Assembly: GCA_036850595.1 (NCBI GenBank)
Contig: CM072156.1
Coordinates: 1,625,180 to 1,689,179 of the forward strand
Origin: Rhyacichthys aspro
Taxonomy: Eukaryota > Chordata > Actinopteri > Gobiiformes > Rhyacichthyidae
Direction of reading: 5' to 3'
Length of the DNA: 64,000 nucleotides
Shown: positions 33,536 through 45,275 of the stretch, one piece after another
Position numbering within the stretch: position 1 is the first letter of the stretch
How the letters are laid out: each line of letters opens with the position of its first letter
Translations under genes and position numbers: made by a program
Notes under the pieces: generated by a model
The model's database searches: none
The model's input: only the letters and a program-made list of their open reading frames with translations
What the model was told of the DNA's origin: nothing

Positions 33536-35354
33536 TCTAATAGGTCTTTTGAGCATAATCCTTGTCTGCTTTCCTTTGTTTTTCATTCTATCCATTCTTC
33601 TCTTCACCCTTCTCTGTCCTGGGCCCTTAAGACCTGCCAGATTCAGGTGTTTTTCAGCTTTTACAGCCACATATTCTCTCCAAATAGCCTCTTTGGTCAT
33701 ATTTGCAAACAAAGGCAATAGGAGACTGTTCATTTTCAGTTCTGTTCTGGTGCTGTGGCTTGTGTTGAATCAGTAAAGCACGTGTTCTTCTTGTTTCTGA
33801 GCGTTTTGATGAATCTACAGCGTGTTCAGTTCAGACGAGGCTTGTGACCCGCAGCAGAGACGTAAACGGCAGCGACGGGAGTATCATCTGACTTTAACAC
33901 GAGCAGCGTGACGGATTACTCAGAACAGTGACCGCAGAGTGTAAAACAGAAGTGACATCAGCCGTGTTTTCTATTCATTTATGCTTCAGATGTGGGTATG
34001 GCATTTCTAATCCAGTCATCTACAAACCACCAGAGCAGAAGGAGGGCGAACATACATCAGACGGGCTTTTGATTATGAATGATAAACTGAACTGGGAAAA
34101 AGGAAAGAGGAATCAAATAAATACAAACCAACAAATACAGGTTTAGGTTTCAGTAATAACTGTCTGTTCCTTTGTTAACGGTTTGTTTTTTGAGGTTGCA
34201 GTTCAGTTTTTGTTCAAAAGAGTTCAGTTTTAATCCAAAAATGGGGAAAAAGTGGGAAAAAAATACTACAAACAGGTGAAGGGTCATTAAAGAAAGAGAA
34301 AATGTGTGTTGTTTTTAAGTCCCTGAAACAGAAGTGTCTATTATTGGCTCCAAACCTGAGACAGAGAAATTGGTAGAAAAGTGTTTTAGGATTAAATCCA
34401 ACCTTTTAGACTGATTTTAATCTTAAAGCCTGGAATGAGCTGCAGTTCAGGTTGAGGCTGGGGTCTCTCATCCTTTTGTTGAGTGTTTAGTCTCTAGCTG
34501 CACCTGTGACATCGCAGTTGCTTTAATAGTTTCTTGAAGATTTGATCTATTCCTGTGATTGTAGCTCAAAACTAAAATCAAAAAGAAGAATAAATACTTG
34601 CTGCTGTTGATAAGGTCTAACTTACAAACATAAATACATCGATGAACCGGTTTCACATGGTGCAGTGTAGCTTGCACAAATCTTAGACGCCTAAAAAAAT
34701 AAATCATAGTGTTTACTGGAGATGCACCGATCCAGTTTGTTTACTTCTGATTCTGATCCAGGGGCTTTGAGTATCAGATCCAACTGGTATTTTAATATAG
34801 ATCAGTTATGGCTGAGGAAGGACCCAACCTTCTGTTTATAAAAAAACTAATTAATGATCAACATAAATGTACAGAAGAACAAAACCACATGTTAGCATTT
34901 AGCCACTAATGCTAGCCCTTAGCAACATTCAGACTCAGTTCCATTAGTCGACTTGACACAGACGGCTTTAAAGTCCCCAACAACACCACGATCAGGATCT
35001 AAACGGAGAAACGGTGGATTAAACCATGAACAGAACGTTACGTCTGGGAGGTTCTGACCTGCAGCTGCAAAGGTAGAGCTTAAACAGTCGCTCCAAAATG
35101 TGTGATTGGGCTGAAATAATCATGTGACTACAGTCAGGTGACTAAGGTGGGGCATGAGGTGTTTAAGGCCATGAGAGTGTGGGAAAAACCAAACCCACTA
35201 GTGTGGAAACTAAAACCAGGGCAGCTTTTACACCGGTTTACAAGGTGTATATATCTATTTTTAGGCAGAAACAGAGATCTTTTTTGGGCCACGTCAGAGT
35301 TTAATTACACATTTACTCCTCGATAAAAGAACTGAACTAGTCTTTTGTTTTCAG

Positions 35355-35625
35355 GGAAGGCAGCAGCAGCGAGGTGCCCATCCTGGTGGTGGGGAACAAG
35401 CGGGACCTCCAGCGGCAGCGCTTCATGCCCCGCCGCGCCGTCTCCGTCCTGGTGAAGAAGACCTGGAAGTGCGGCTACGTGGAGTGTTCGGCCAAGTTCA
35501 ACTGGCACGTGGTCCTGCTCTTTAAGGAACTGCTGGGCATCGCCGTGGCCAGGGGCATGCGCCAAAACCACACTTCCATACGTCTGCAGGGGGCGCTACA
35601 GAGGAACCGCTGCACTATCATGTGA
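35355..35625 (+). CDS. RASL10A: RASL10A last coding exon (G4, G5 and CAAX box)
   Basis: The first base completes the Arg codon from 31,273. The exon encodes 89 residues and a TGA stop. It carries the G4 guanine-specificity motif in [18 protein letters not shown] (closer to RASL10A than to RASL10B), the G5 motif in [13 protein letters not shown], and a basic C-terminus ending CTIM. CTIM is a CAAX box whose final Met predicts farnesylation and membrane attachment. The reading frame is intact. A CTCF-like GC-rich motif overlaps the codons for RLQGAL. Confidence 0.9.
35584..35598 (+). promoter_or_regulatory. CTCF-like motif inside RASL10A coding sequence
   Basis: CTGCAGGGGGCGCTA matches the CTCF core, but it also encodes conserved residues, so the match may be incidental. 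Confidence 0.3.
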
Positions 35626-37339
35626 CCCTCGGCCCCCGCGTAACCTCTGACCTCAGGCGCCGATGGAGAAAAGACTGAAGATCTCAATGGCTGGAAAAAT
35701 ACCCCGTGGCCTCCTGCTTTACTGAGCTGATTTTTCAAAATGAGGTTTATAAGACTTTAAAAGCGCTGTAAAAGACTTTCACGTCGCTCATCCAAACACT
35801 TCCTCGTTACGCTCTGCCAAACGTGTAGACGCCAGGAAGTCACAAAGAACATAGCACAGTTGTTTTGTCGTCTCATTATCTTGACATGTTTGCTGTGCTT
35901 CCCACTCCACGCCACAGCAGCAGAACACCTCAGTCAGGAACGTTTCAGAGCCTTGTTTCACTGGAGCAGCTCAGTTTGACTCAGTTTGGTTCAGTTTAGT
36001 TCAGTTTAGTTCAGTTTGGTTCAGTTTAGTTCAGTTTGGCTCAGTTTGGTTCAGTTTAGTTCAGTTTGGTTCAGTTTGGTTCAGTTTATTTCAGTTTGGT
36101 TCAGTTTGGTTCAGTTTGGCTCAGTTTAGTTCAGTTTATTTCGGTCATAAAGTAAAATTTGTACCGATAAAATACTTTCACTAAATCAGAAGCATAGACT
36201 GAAAGGGTTTAGGCTGAAGTTATTTTTCAAACTTAATACATTTACAAGACAGAAAGAAAAGCAAAAACAAAAGTTACATTCATAAAACAGAAGAAAATAC
36301 ATCGTTATTACCATCATTAAAAGTGCAAACAATTATAAAAGCAACAGCAATATTCTTTTTTGTTTACTACAGTAATTATCAGTATTATTACCTTCATAAC
36401 CATCTTTATTATCACTTGATAGTCAATATTAATGTTCAGTTAATATTCTCCTGAAGAGACACGGAGCTGTGTCCAGAAAAATCTGTTTTTATGAGACAAA
36501 AGTCAGATTAGAAGCAGACTTTCAAAACTCTGATGTCAGTAATAAATGTAGAGTTAATTCAGAGCTGCAGCTGTTTCTTACATTTAACAGACTCACTTTT
36601 TAATGTCACAGGCTTGAGTTTAATGCAGTTGAAACAATAAATAAATATTATAATCCATGAAACGAAAGCTCTGGCTCGTTTTAGACCAAAAGTACAACAT
36701 TTATCATGTTTTCTCTTGAAATATGACACAAACAAAACATATTTCATTTGAGAAAACATTTCCAACATTTCTTTTTTTCTCCTTCTGCTTCTTATTTTCT
36801 CAGGATTATCTATTGTTCAATCAACAGACTGCAGCTGAAACACCAATGAAATCAGCCTCTTCTTTTCCAAAACAATTATAACGTTAGCCTTTAGGGCAAA
36901 CAAAGAGATCCGAGGCACTGCATTAAAGATGAAAGTCCTTTATTAAACGAGGGACCACAGATGGAAACTACAGTATTTCCATTATTTCCATTTGGTGATG
37001 CTTCAGATCCTTGTGAACTCAAACTGATCCGAGCTGCTCCAGTGGAAACAGGCTCCAGTTAAACCTGCTGTGGATGAGACTCAGAACGGAGACGCAGCAA
37101 TATAATCCAGTCTTCCTTTTTCAATTTGTCACCGTCCCCTTTCCCAACATATGGTCGTGTGCAAAAGTTAGTACCCCCCGTAGTAAAGACATCCTCGATT
37201 AAAAAACTGATGTATTTAACAAAAAGGAAGCCAAAATGTGAAGGAACTGGTCTTTAAAAGAGTCTCTCCTGTGTCTGTGGTGAAAGATGCTTCAGAGGAT
37301 CAGGGTTTCTCCAGGAGCTTTAGAAAACTAGGTTTGTAT
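35626..37339 (+). other. RASL10A 3' UTR and downstream sequence
   Basis: The 3' UTR begins after the stop and contains a 10-bp minisatellite (35,971-36,140). AATAAA-type signals occur near 36,640, but the true end of the transcript cannot be fixed. A 69-codon minus-strand frame at 36,559-36,768 has no recognisable domain. No other gene is seen. Confidence 0.55.
35971..36140. repeat. 10-bp minisatellite TCAGTTTGGT/TCAGTTTAGT, 17 units
   Basis: An exact 10-base period for 170 bases, about 345 bases after the RASL10A stop codon and so probably in its 3' UTR. Confidence 0.95.
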
Positions 37340-38557
37340 TAGGGCTGCACAATAATAGAAAAACAAGTGATATGTGATAAATGTGATATTTGGATTCCTG
37401 TTGTAACAAAAGTTTTCATGAAGTAAACACCTTTGGACTAACCTCCACTGATCCAAATCAAAGCCTAAAGACTTTTAGGATATTTGATTTAGCCTCAATA
37501 ACAAAAGTTTGATTTAAGGCACATTATTTTCACATCAGCATAATGTTAAATTCTGGATGCAGCAGAGACATACATTTAAAGCTCATTTTTATCATCTAAG
37601 TTTAAATTAATTACAAGAGAATATTGCATTGTTATTATTCTTTTAGTTGGAAAATGGTGTAAACCCAAATAGTTTATTGTAAAAGCAGTCATTTGTCTTT
37701 CTGATCCATCTCCTGTTTATTGTAAGGGATTGTAATAGATGAGAACCTCTATTCAGGAACAGAAAACCTTGCTTGAAAAAGGAGCGCTCCCATTGGTCGA
37801 CACTTGTCACATGACGTTCCAGGAAGTTTAATAGCTGCAGATAAAGTGTATTTTCAGCTGAATATGTCTTTTAACAGAGAAACAGCTGAAAAAGAAAAGC
37901 ATCAACAGAGAAAAGGGAGACAACGTAAAACACAGATAAATACTGTCAATTCAATCACGTAATGTTTAACGAGGAGGAGATAATTGTCGTCCTGACGCTG
38001 AAGTCACAGCTAAGCTAACGCTAAACTCTAAACTTCAGTTTGGTCAAATGGATTAGTATTTTGTGGGCCTTATTTTTTTAATAAAAGAGAAGCAGGAGAG
38101 GTCCCTAGACTGGTTTTGGAGGAGAGTCTGAGACAGGGACAAAAACATTATGTTCTTTCAAATTAACCTGGTTTTACAAGACGCCAAAAGGTTGTAAATC
38201 ACCTGAAATTTCTGCATCCTCAGCTGAAGGAACCACATTTTTCTGACAATACTTTTGAGTTAAAAGCTTTTATTTTCTGATTAACAGTGCTTAATTTGAG
38301 CTGGACTCTGCCAGAACAGGATCCGGGAACGCTCTTATTTTGTCATGGTGCGTTCAATGACTGCTTAACTCGAGCAAAACTCTGATAACTTTGTCCGCGG
38401 CAAAACAAACGGCTCTAAATGTTCCTGCGTGAAGAGTTTACTGCCATCATGTGGTGAAGAAAAGTGTTTTATGCATTGGACAGAGATGTTTTTAAAAATA
38501 TTGGTGTAAGTTTAGCTCGGGCCTAAGGCAGTTGTGTTGCTTTATTGTGCAGCCCTA
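37340..38557. mobile_element. hAT-like DNA transposon, ~1.2 kb, with nested repeat
   Basis: The termini are perfect 16-base inverted repeats: TAGGGCTGCACAATAA at 37,340-37,355 and its reverse complement at 38,542-38,557, the terminus of a well-known class of fish hAT elements. It contains a reverse-oriented member of the ~500-bp repeat family (37,650-38,145). No transposase frame is present. I could not see a clear 8-bp target duplication. Confidence 0.7.
37650..38145 (-). repeat. Unnamed ~500-bp repeat family, copy nested in hAT-like element
   Basis: Very similar to the minus-strand copies at 19,410 and 25,800. It lies wholly inside the 37,340-38,557 element, so it inserted later or was carried along. 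Confidence 0.85.
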
Positions 38558-38894
38558 TTCTTAGATCATATTTATTGTTATTTGGGTATCATTTAGTAGT
38601 ATTTTGGTTTATTTTTAGGTACAGTATCACTTAAAAAGTCCTGGAAAGTGTTGTGTGGAGCGTTGGGGAAACCCTGAAGGATGCTCTGAGGTTGTCTTGC
38701 AGCAGAAAAGACTGCAGTCTCTTATCATGATGTAGCGTAGGACTTTAATCTGCCCCCTCCTTCGCTCTCTGCTGCCGATGAATACATTAAATAATCCTGC
38801 AGGAGGAGGAAGACGCCGTGGAGATCTGTGTAGTGTCGGAGTGAGGCGTTAGTTGACATTCAGACAGAGAAAAGGACACAGTTAAAGCTTTGGA
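38558..38894. other. Sequence between hAT-like element and right copy of the large repeat
   Basis: Nothing recognisable. The large repeat begins here only because the window starts at its equivalent; the true left boundary may lie further left. Confidence 0.5.
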
Positions 38895-39224
38895 TTAAGG
38901 AAGAAGCAATAAGGTCTCACGGCGTCAGACTCACAACAAACAAATGCAACACAGTGTTTCAAAGGAAAATGTCATTGAACAAACATGAAAATTAAAGACG
39001 CAATATGTAAGAATGAAAACATCGCTGCATTAACATGAATCCTGGTGAAATGGAAAGCTGTCGATTGGAAATGGTGAATAAAAAATGTAGTTCATAGTTA
39101 AAATATTTAGCTTTTTCTGCCAGAAGTACGTTTATATCCAGCTTAAAAAGAGTTTGGAAGGAAAACCATGCTTCTTGCGACGTAATACTAGAAATAAATA
39201 GATATCAATGAAAGTACAAAGACA

Positions 39225-39318
39225 TGGGAGACCTGGGTTCAATTCCAGCTCATTGTGTCATTTGTTATTCCCTTCTTTCTCACTGTTTCCCGTCTTTACT
39301 GACTATCAATTAAAGGAA
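39225..39318 (+). mobile_element. SINE fragment, right copy
   Basis: Same truncated SINE tail as 331-424. Confidence 0.55.
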
Positions 39319-40627
39319 AAAACACTCTTAAATCATCTTTAAAAAGTCCACAGACAAGATTTAAACATAAGGAATATTAGTAAAATACAGAATTAGAATA
39401 AATAAAACTTCTTTGAGCAGATTTAAAAAGGAAAGTTATTGACTGAGACTTGAATACAGTGTCATTTAAGTGATATCTGTCCACTCACAGAAGAGTCCTG
39501 GTGGATGTAGCAGGAGTTACGTCAGTTCCTGGAGATAATTGTGGTTTTATTGAGCGGCGTAGACGTGTCCGGAGCCGGGACGGATGCTTTATTGACCTGA
39601 GCGTTTACAAAAGGAAGCAGGAGGATAAATGAGCAGACTCTCTGAGGGGGGTTAATGAGCTCGTATTGAACCCGTGTGCGTTTAAACAAACGGTAAAGGT
39701 CTAAAGTACAAACGGCTGCAGAGAGTATGAGGTTTCAGCTCTGTTCACTCCGCTTACAGCACCAGCCGCACAGCACACACATCAGCAGCTGCAGGAGGCT
39801 GTTCTACAGGACGATAGAAGGATAAAAGGATGTATTTAAAAGCACTTTTCTACCTTCTTTTGGTCAAACATATTTTCCATTCTGTTCAGGACTCTGTTGA
39901 TGCAGCGTCACTCATTATATATTTTATTTATTCTAACTTGTAGTCACTATAGGCCTGTATTTATTTAGCATTCCTCTCCTTTAGGGACTACTGTGTGTTA
40001 GACTCAGAAGAACATAAACGACTCAGAGAACGCACCAAAATACAAAAGCAATTCCTCCAAATCCACGAAGAGTTGGCCCCGAACCCAGTAAAACCCTCCA
40101 AAAGAGACTGTTGAACATTTATTTCAGTAGAGTTTAATTGTTGAGGTGAGAGTAACCGTTGCTTTTGTTTCGATCAGACACAGATAAGTCCATCCCGTTG
40201 TACATATGACTGATCCATGAAACTGGACTTGCATGCTTTTGTTGGTGGAGCCAACAGGTCAGGGTTTAATTGCACTGCTGTGAAAATGTGATGTTGTGTT
40301 TTTGTAATCCATGGTTTTTGGACACGGAGCAGACGAGTGACTCTCTGACCCGGGGCCGGTGGCTCTTTTCATTTATTAAATAGACAAATGTAGCAGAGAT
40401 TATTCACTAGAAAGCTGTGTGTAGCATGAGTTCTCATCCGTTCGTCTGTGTGTGTTTCCAAATGAAAAGGGCTACAGTTTTTTATCAGAAATGTTTCTCA
40501 TTTATTTTTACTGTGTCAGTATTGTGAGGTTTGGTTTTATTTTTGGACACGTGATGAATTATTAAATGCATTTGAAAGCACCAGCCTTTTCTCTGGTCAT
40601 TTTTAACCAAACTGAACATTTGGACAA

Positions 40628-40643
40628 CACTGCCACCTGCTGG
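40628..40643 (-). promoter_or_regulatory. CTCF-like motif upstream of OSBP2, right copy
   Basis: The minus strand reads CCAGCAGGTGGCAGTG, one base different from the left copy and a better fit to the CTCF core. Confidence 0.45.
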
Positions 40644-41188
40644 TGAGTCACTGTTATTAGTGACATCTACAAAAAACAAAGAAAAGTCCAAGTCAATAAC
40701 ACTAATGAAACCAGTGAATGATGCTAAAATAATCAAAAGGAAACAAACTGAGATAAAATGACCAAGATGGCAATAAAAAAAGAAGTCAAACCAATACAAA
40801 AATTTACCAAAAATGTACCAAAATATGGGTTCCTTGAGAAAAACTTTGGGAAATTATTAAATTATTTAAATTTGGGCCAAAAAAACAAAAACAAAAAACA
40901 GACAAAGACACATCTGAGTTTAGTTCGACCTGAAACAACTCAATACATCCATTTTATCCATAAAACAATCTAACCCATGACGTTTATGATTTTATGACTT
41001 CATAAAAGTCATAATAAAGAGACAAAATCAACCTTTGGACATGAACTGAGTGTTTATTTCACTTAAGCCTTTTCCAGTTTGATATTGAAAAATGTCCAGT
41101 GTAAGAGTAAATGTTTCTGACGAGTGCGTTAACATCCTGTTTCTGTCTTTAATTTGATTTTTAAAAGGATTTTGTACTTTTTAAATTC

Positions 41189-41346
41189 ATAACAGAATTG
41201 AAAAACATGTTCTTAATCTAGACATTGCAAATACTTGTGATTGTGAACGATATTAATAAATGCATTTACAACTGGATGTTTCAATGCATGTTTTTAAATC
41301 TTTTTTATTTTCCTAAAAGTCCAACCCTGACCCTCAGAGCCTCTGA
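41189..41346 (+). repeat. Inverted-repeat arm 5' of OSBP2 exon 1, right copy
   Basis: Pairs with 43,984-44,163 as in the left copy. Confidence 0.8.
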
Positions 41347-41379
41347 GGGTTCAAAGGTCATCTCTCAGACTCTGGCCGC

Positions 41380-41816
41380 ATGTCTAATGTTTGGGAAGGA
41401 ACACAACAACATCACGTGGTGCAGCTCCAGTCCTACATCCCAGACTTTAGTGACAGAGCCTCTTTTTTTCCCCTGAACCGTCTCCATCCAACACCGGGCC
41501 CTTTCCACGGACTCGCCGCTGATCCGGAGCCGGTCTCGTGGGTTTATGGCGCTCTTTCGGGGGGTATTTGCAGCTCTGTGCTCGTCTGCGCTCTCCATCA
41601 GCTAAGTGCGTCCCTGGCATCCCTCCTCGTCCTTCGGTGTCCGCTCCAGCGTCATGTGAACGGGCTCCATGCTGCGTCCCGTCGCCCCGGACCTGACCCG
41701 GACCTTCCTCCTCTTCCTCGGCGGGGCTCGTCGGTAGTGCAGCCCCTTCCCTTCACCCAGGGTCCAGCGGTGGTGTGTGCTGGTGCTTTTTGCTCCCCTC
41801 CTGAAGCCCTCGGAGG
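41380..41816 (+). promoter_or_regulatory. OSBP2: OSBP2 GC-rich promoter/leader, right copy
   Basis: Almost identical to 2,520-2,956, with the same E-box, GC box and a 146-codon upstream frame whose TGA overlaps the ATG. One base change alters one codon of that frame (Ser to Pro). Confidence 0.6.
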
Positions 41817-41977
41817 ATGAGTGAACCGGGGAAGGGCTCGTCGGCATCAGCCTCAGCCGCGGCCCCAGCGCCGGGCTCGGACACCTACAAAGGCTGGCTT
41901 TTTAAATGGACCAACTATTTAAAAGGTTATCAACGGAGATGGTTCGTCCTCAGCAACGGCCTGCTTTCATATTACAG
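41817..41977 (+). CDS. OSBP2: OSBP2 coding exon 1, right copy
   Basis: Identical in protein to 2,957-3,117; the only coding difference is a synonymous Thr23 codon (ACC for ACA). The upstream in-frame TGA (41,802-41,804), start context and GTAAAT donor are all kept. It splices in phase to 51,382. If the large repeat is an assembly artefact, this is the same exon on the other haplotype. This copy continues gap-free to the window end and is the better candidate for the correctly placed gene. Confidence 0.9.
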
Positions 41978-43983
41978 GTAAATTACGCTTCGACATTTAA
42001 AAATAAGTAAATAAAACCCTGAAAGAGCCCAGCGCTAGCCTCACATCCATCCGCTCATTACAGCTGGCAGGCTAACAGCAGGCTAAGCTAGCTGTCAAAA
42101 TACACACTTTGACATTATTCTTTCACCAGACAGCAAGTCCTCTTTTATTTTTATTACTTATTTAAGCGTAAGAAGGGGTGACAAAACTACCTTTGAAATG
42201 GCAAAGCATGAAACCACCGACAAAATGTTTAAAATGAATTAAAGTGGTTGACTATTTATACCAACGTTAGCCTAATGCTAGCCCGTTAGCTAGCCTCTGA
42301 TCGCAGCCAATACAGCGGTGCACTTTTATTAATTTAACACATTAATCTAATAAATTTATGCAACATATCGGGTTTACTTTAAAGCCAATGCTGTATCTGT
42401 ATTTAACACTTATGGACATTTAATTTCCTCCTTTCTGTTAATGTCTTTTGTCCATTTTCATGAACAGCGCAGTGACTTTACTGTAGTTTTTGGCTCATTT
42501 CTGACTCGACTTGAGCTCAGTCATTTTAGTTGAAGTCCGGACTGAAAGCTGATACCGAGCTGGAGGCTGAGAACTGTTGCTGGAGCCGGTGAGAGCCCAA
42601 CACCTGTGGCTCAGGTGCGTCTGGAGGGAGTCGTGTTTCCTCAGGTGTGCGCTCGAGCGACGCGTAATGAGGGTCAGCTGCTGCGCGCGGGGATAATGAG
42701 CCTGGCCTGGGTCTTTTCAATCATCACATTCATCTGGGAAACAGTCTGGGTTGTTTATCAGTCGCTTTGGCTCATTTTGTTGAAACAGTTCCACATTTCT
42801 TTAAACTGAAAGTCACTGTTATTCAGATGTTTGTGTTAAAAAAGCGAGTTTTTGGCGAGTTTTGTCAGAGCCAAGAAATATAAAGCTGTTTAGTGACTGT
42901 TTGAGCCACAGTTGACTTGATCACTACAAGTCGAGTCAATAATTTAATCCAAAAATCAGTTTAAGTTCCATTAGGAGATTAAACACTGGGATCAGAGACA
43001 TGTCTTCTTTCATTTCTGATCTTTTCATCTGGAATCTTTGCTAAATGTCTCCATTCAAAGGCGTCTGATGGTTCTAGAAGAGACCTTTTGCTATTGAGAC
43101 CAAACTCTCAACAGTCCAAGTCCAGACTCATAGAGGTTAGTGTTTTGTGAAGGAGACAGAAAGTAAAGGGATTGAGGTTTTCATTCAACCCTGAGAACAA
43201 ACAAAAATACCATTTGTGTCTTGGTTGTTCTTCTGAGACCAAGACGAGACCAGAACCTTTACAAAACTGTGTTAAGACCAAGATCTGTCTCGAATATTAC
43301 ATCAGTAGAAAATTGGAGCCACTGTTTTGCACAGATGCCACTGAAAAATCTAATTTGTTTGTTGTGAGCCACACTCTTCAGAGATTCAGAGTCGAACAGA
43401 CAAACTGTAAAAGCCTGGTTCATAAACAAAATGACTGAAGGTGCATTTGAAAAAGGAACTATAGAAGTCTGTATGATCTTTAGTTTGAGACGGTAGTTTG
43501 GCTTTTTGTTCTGAGGATCCTGGATAAAATAGTGAAGATAATTGTGAAGACATTACGACAGAATGAGGCAGTGCTTTGAGCGTTTGTTTTTCCAGGATTA
43601 TTCTCAGTTAACGGACACGACACTCTCTGGATCTGGGTTTGATCTGACTCACTTTTACAAAAGCTGTAAAAGAAAAGTCGGTCGAGGATATTCTGAGGAA
43701 CTAAAGTCACAGTTCTGTTTATGGAACAGTGGAGAATTAAACCTTTGGAGGAATATTCTGCTTTTGGTTTATAGCTGTGTTCATTATGTTTGTTTATTCC
43801 GAACTGAAAGTAAAACAAATACAAAGAAAAGCAAAGTACTTACTCAGTCCACATCTTGATGGAAAGCAGTGTGGACTTGTCACGTAAGAAATAAATGAGG
43901 ATTTTTTTGTTTTTTCTGCAGCATATGGCTTTGTCAGCTCAATGTCTCTCATAAATCATTTCTGTTCTCTCAGTGTGGAGCTG

Positions 43984-44163
43984 GGAGGCTCTGAGACGGA
44001 CTGAGAGTCAGGGTTGGACTTTTAGGACCAATAAAAACATGCATTATTACATCCAGTTGAAAATGCATTTATTAATATCTTTAAAAACAGAGCAAAAGCA
44101 TGTCCTAAATCACAAGTATCTGCAATATCTAGATTAAGAACAATGTTATTCAATTCTATAATC
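43984..44163 (-). repeat. Inverted-repeat arm 3' of OSBP2 exon 1, right copy
   Basis: Reverse complement of 41,189-41,346. Confidence 0.8.
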
Positions 44164-44213
44164 AATCTGGGTCCTGTTTCCGGTCATAATTTAGTCTAAA
44201 CCTTATTAGTTTT

Positions 44214-44690
44214 AGTCGAGTAAATATCATAAGAATTTAGTCGACTACATCTACAATAGATTCAGTGACTAAAATATAAAGGATAATGCATTTTCAAAGT
44301 AATAATTTCTCCCTGAATGAAATGAATCTACTCTAACCTGTTACGGCTGGTGTTGATCTGAATGTGCAACACACACACATTTCACTGGAGTCATTCCAAA
44401 CACAAATATATCTTTATTTAAAATGGTTTCAATAAAAGAACATCTCAGTAATAATAAAATGAGGAGGAGACGTCTGCTTTTCATGAATAATAAACTTTTT
44501 TAACAAACTGAACCCTCTAAAGTAGTATGAGTATTAACCTTTAACATTTCCATACGTCCTCTTCTTTTCCTCCAAGTGTTAACATAGTTTGTATTTAAAG
44601 TGGTTCTCTTTTGGTCTCCTGTCGTCTTCCCGAGGCTCTAACAAATGTTTGTGTCTGACATCACTTCAGCGACGCTCAAAAACCTGAGTC
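44214..44690. repeat. Dispersed repeat module, left of the minisatellite cluster, right copy
   Basis: Equivalent of 5,330-5,790. It retains an AATGTTTGTGTCTGACATCA segment that the left copy has lost but that the 9,640 module also has, showing the left copy carries a deletion. Confidence 0.7.
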
Positions 44691-45275
44691 TGATTGGATC
44701 TCTTCAACTCCTCTCCTTTTGATGGATTTACTCTCTGTTCATTTTCATTTCCTACATTTAGTCAGAGTTTTCATTCTCATTAATTACCTTTTTATTTCAT
44801 TATCGTTTCATTTTCAGACACATAAATACGTCTGAAGACCGGTTTCCGTATTACTTTCCCGGTGCTGGTGCTGGTCCTGACTCTGTGGGTCTGAACGCTG
44901 ACTCGTGGAAGTGTGTTTTCTGGAGAAAGCTGTTCCTCTGCAGCAGCTCCACACTCAGCACTTTGTTAAATCCTAATGAACGGTGGAAGTCATTGATTAC
45001 TTTGCCCTGACGCTGCAGCACTGCCGTCTTCGGCCTCATCAGCCTCAGGACCGGACTTTGTGTCTTAAACGGCTCACTGTGCACTCCTCTTTCACCACAT
45101 CATCTTTTCCTCTCGCTCTTTTGTTCATTTCTTAATTGACTCTTGCTCCTTGTTTTAATTCGCTCAGCTCTACTCACTCTCCTCGGATCCTTCGGGGCAG
45201 ATTACAGGGTCTTAGAGCTGGAGCCGGTGCTGATGGGGCTTTCATATCAGTGAGTCGCACCTTGTCGCCTCGTCT

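Larger units (their letters stand above)
31274..35354 (+). other. RASL10A intron between visible exons
   Basis: This 4.1-kb phase-2 intron has a GTACGT donor and a TTTTGTTTTCAG acceptor. It contains a full copy of the ~500-bp repeat (31,480) and a complete minisatellite-bearing hAT-like element (32,797). The segment from about 34,720 starts GAGATGCACCGATCCAG, resembling the end of a fish hAT element. The remainder shows no recognisable feature. Confidence 0.8.
38895..41379. other. Region upstream of OSBP2, right copy
   Basis: Equivalent of 1-2,519 with the same features. A 28-base segment present in the left copy near 1,990-2,035 is missing at about 40,910, apparently lost between short AGAC repeats. 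Confidence 0.6.
41978..45275 (+). other. OSBP2 intron 1, first part, right copy
   Basis: Equivalent of 3,118-6,375, with an extra ~50 bases near 42,975-43,025 that the left copy lacks. No exon recognised. Confidence 0.6.

Noticed and set aside
31149..35625. Assignment to RASL10B
   Set aside because: The C-terminal exon fits RASL10A better around RQRFMPRRA, and linkage to OSBP2 supports it. RASL10B-like residues such as KTWKCGY and the RNRC tail leave some doubt.
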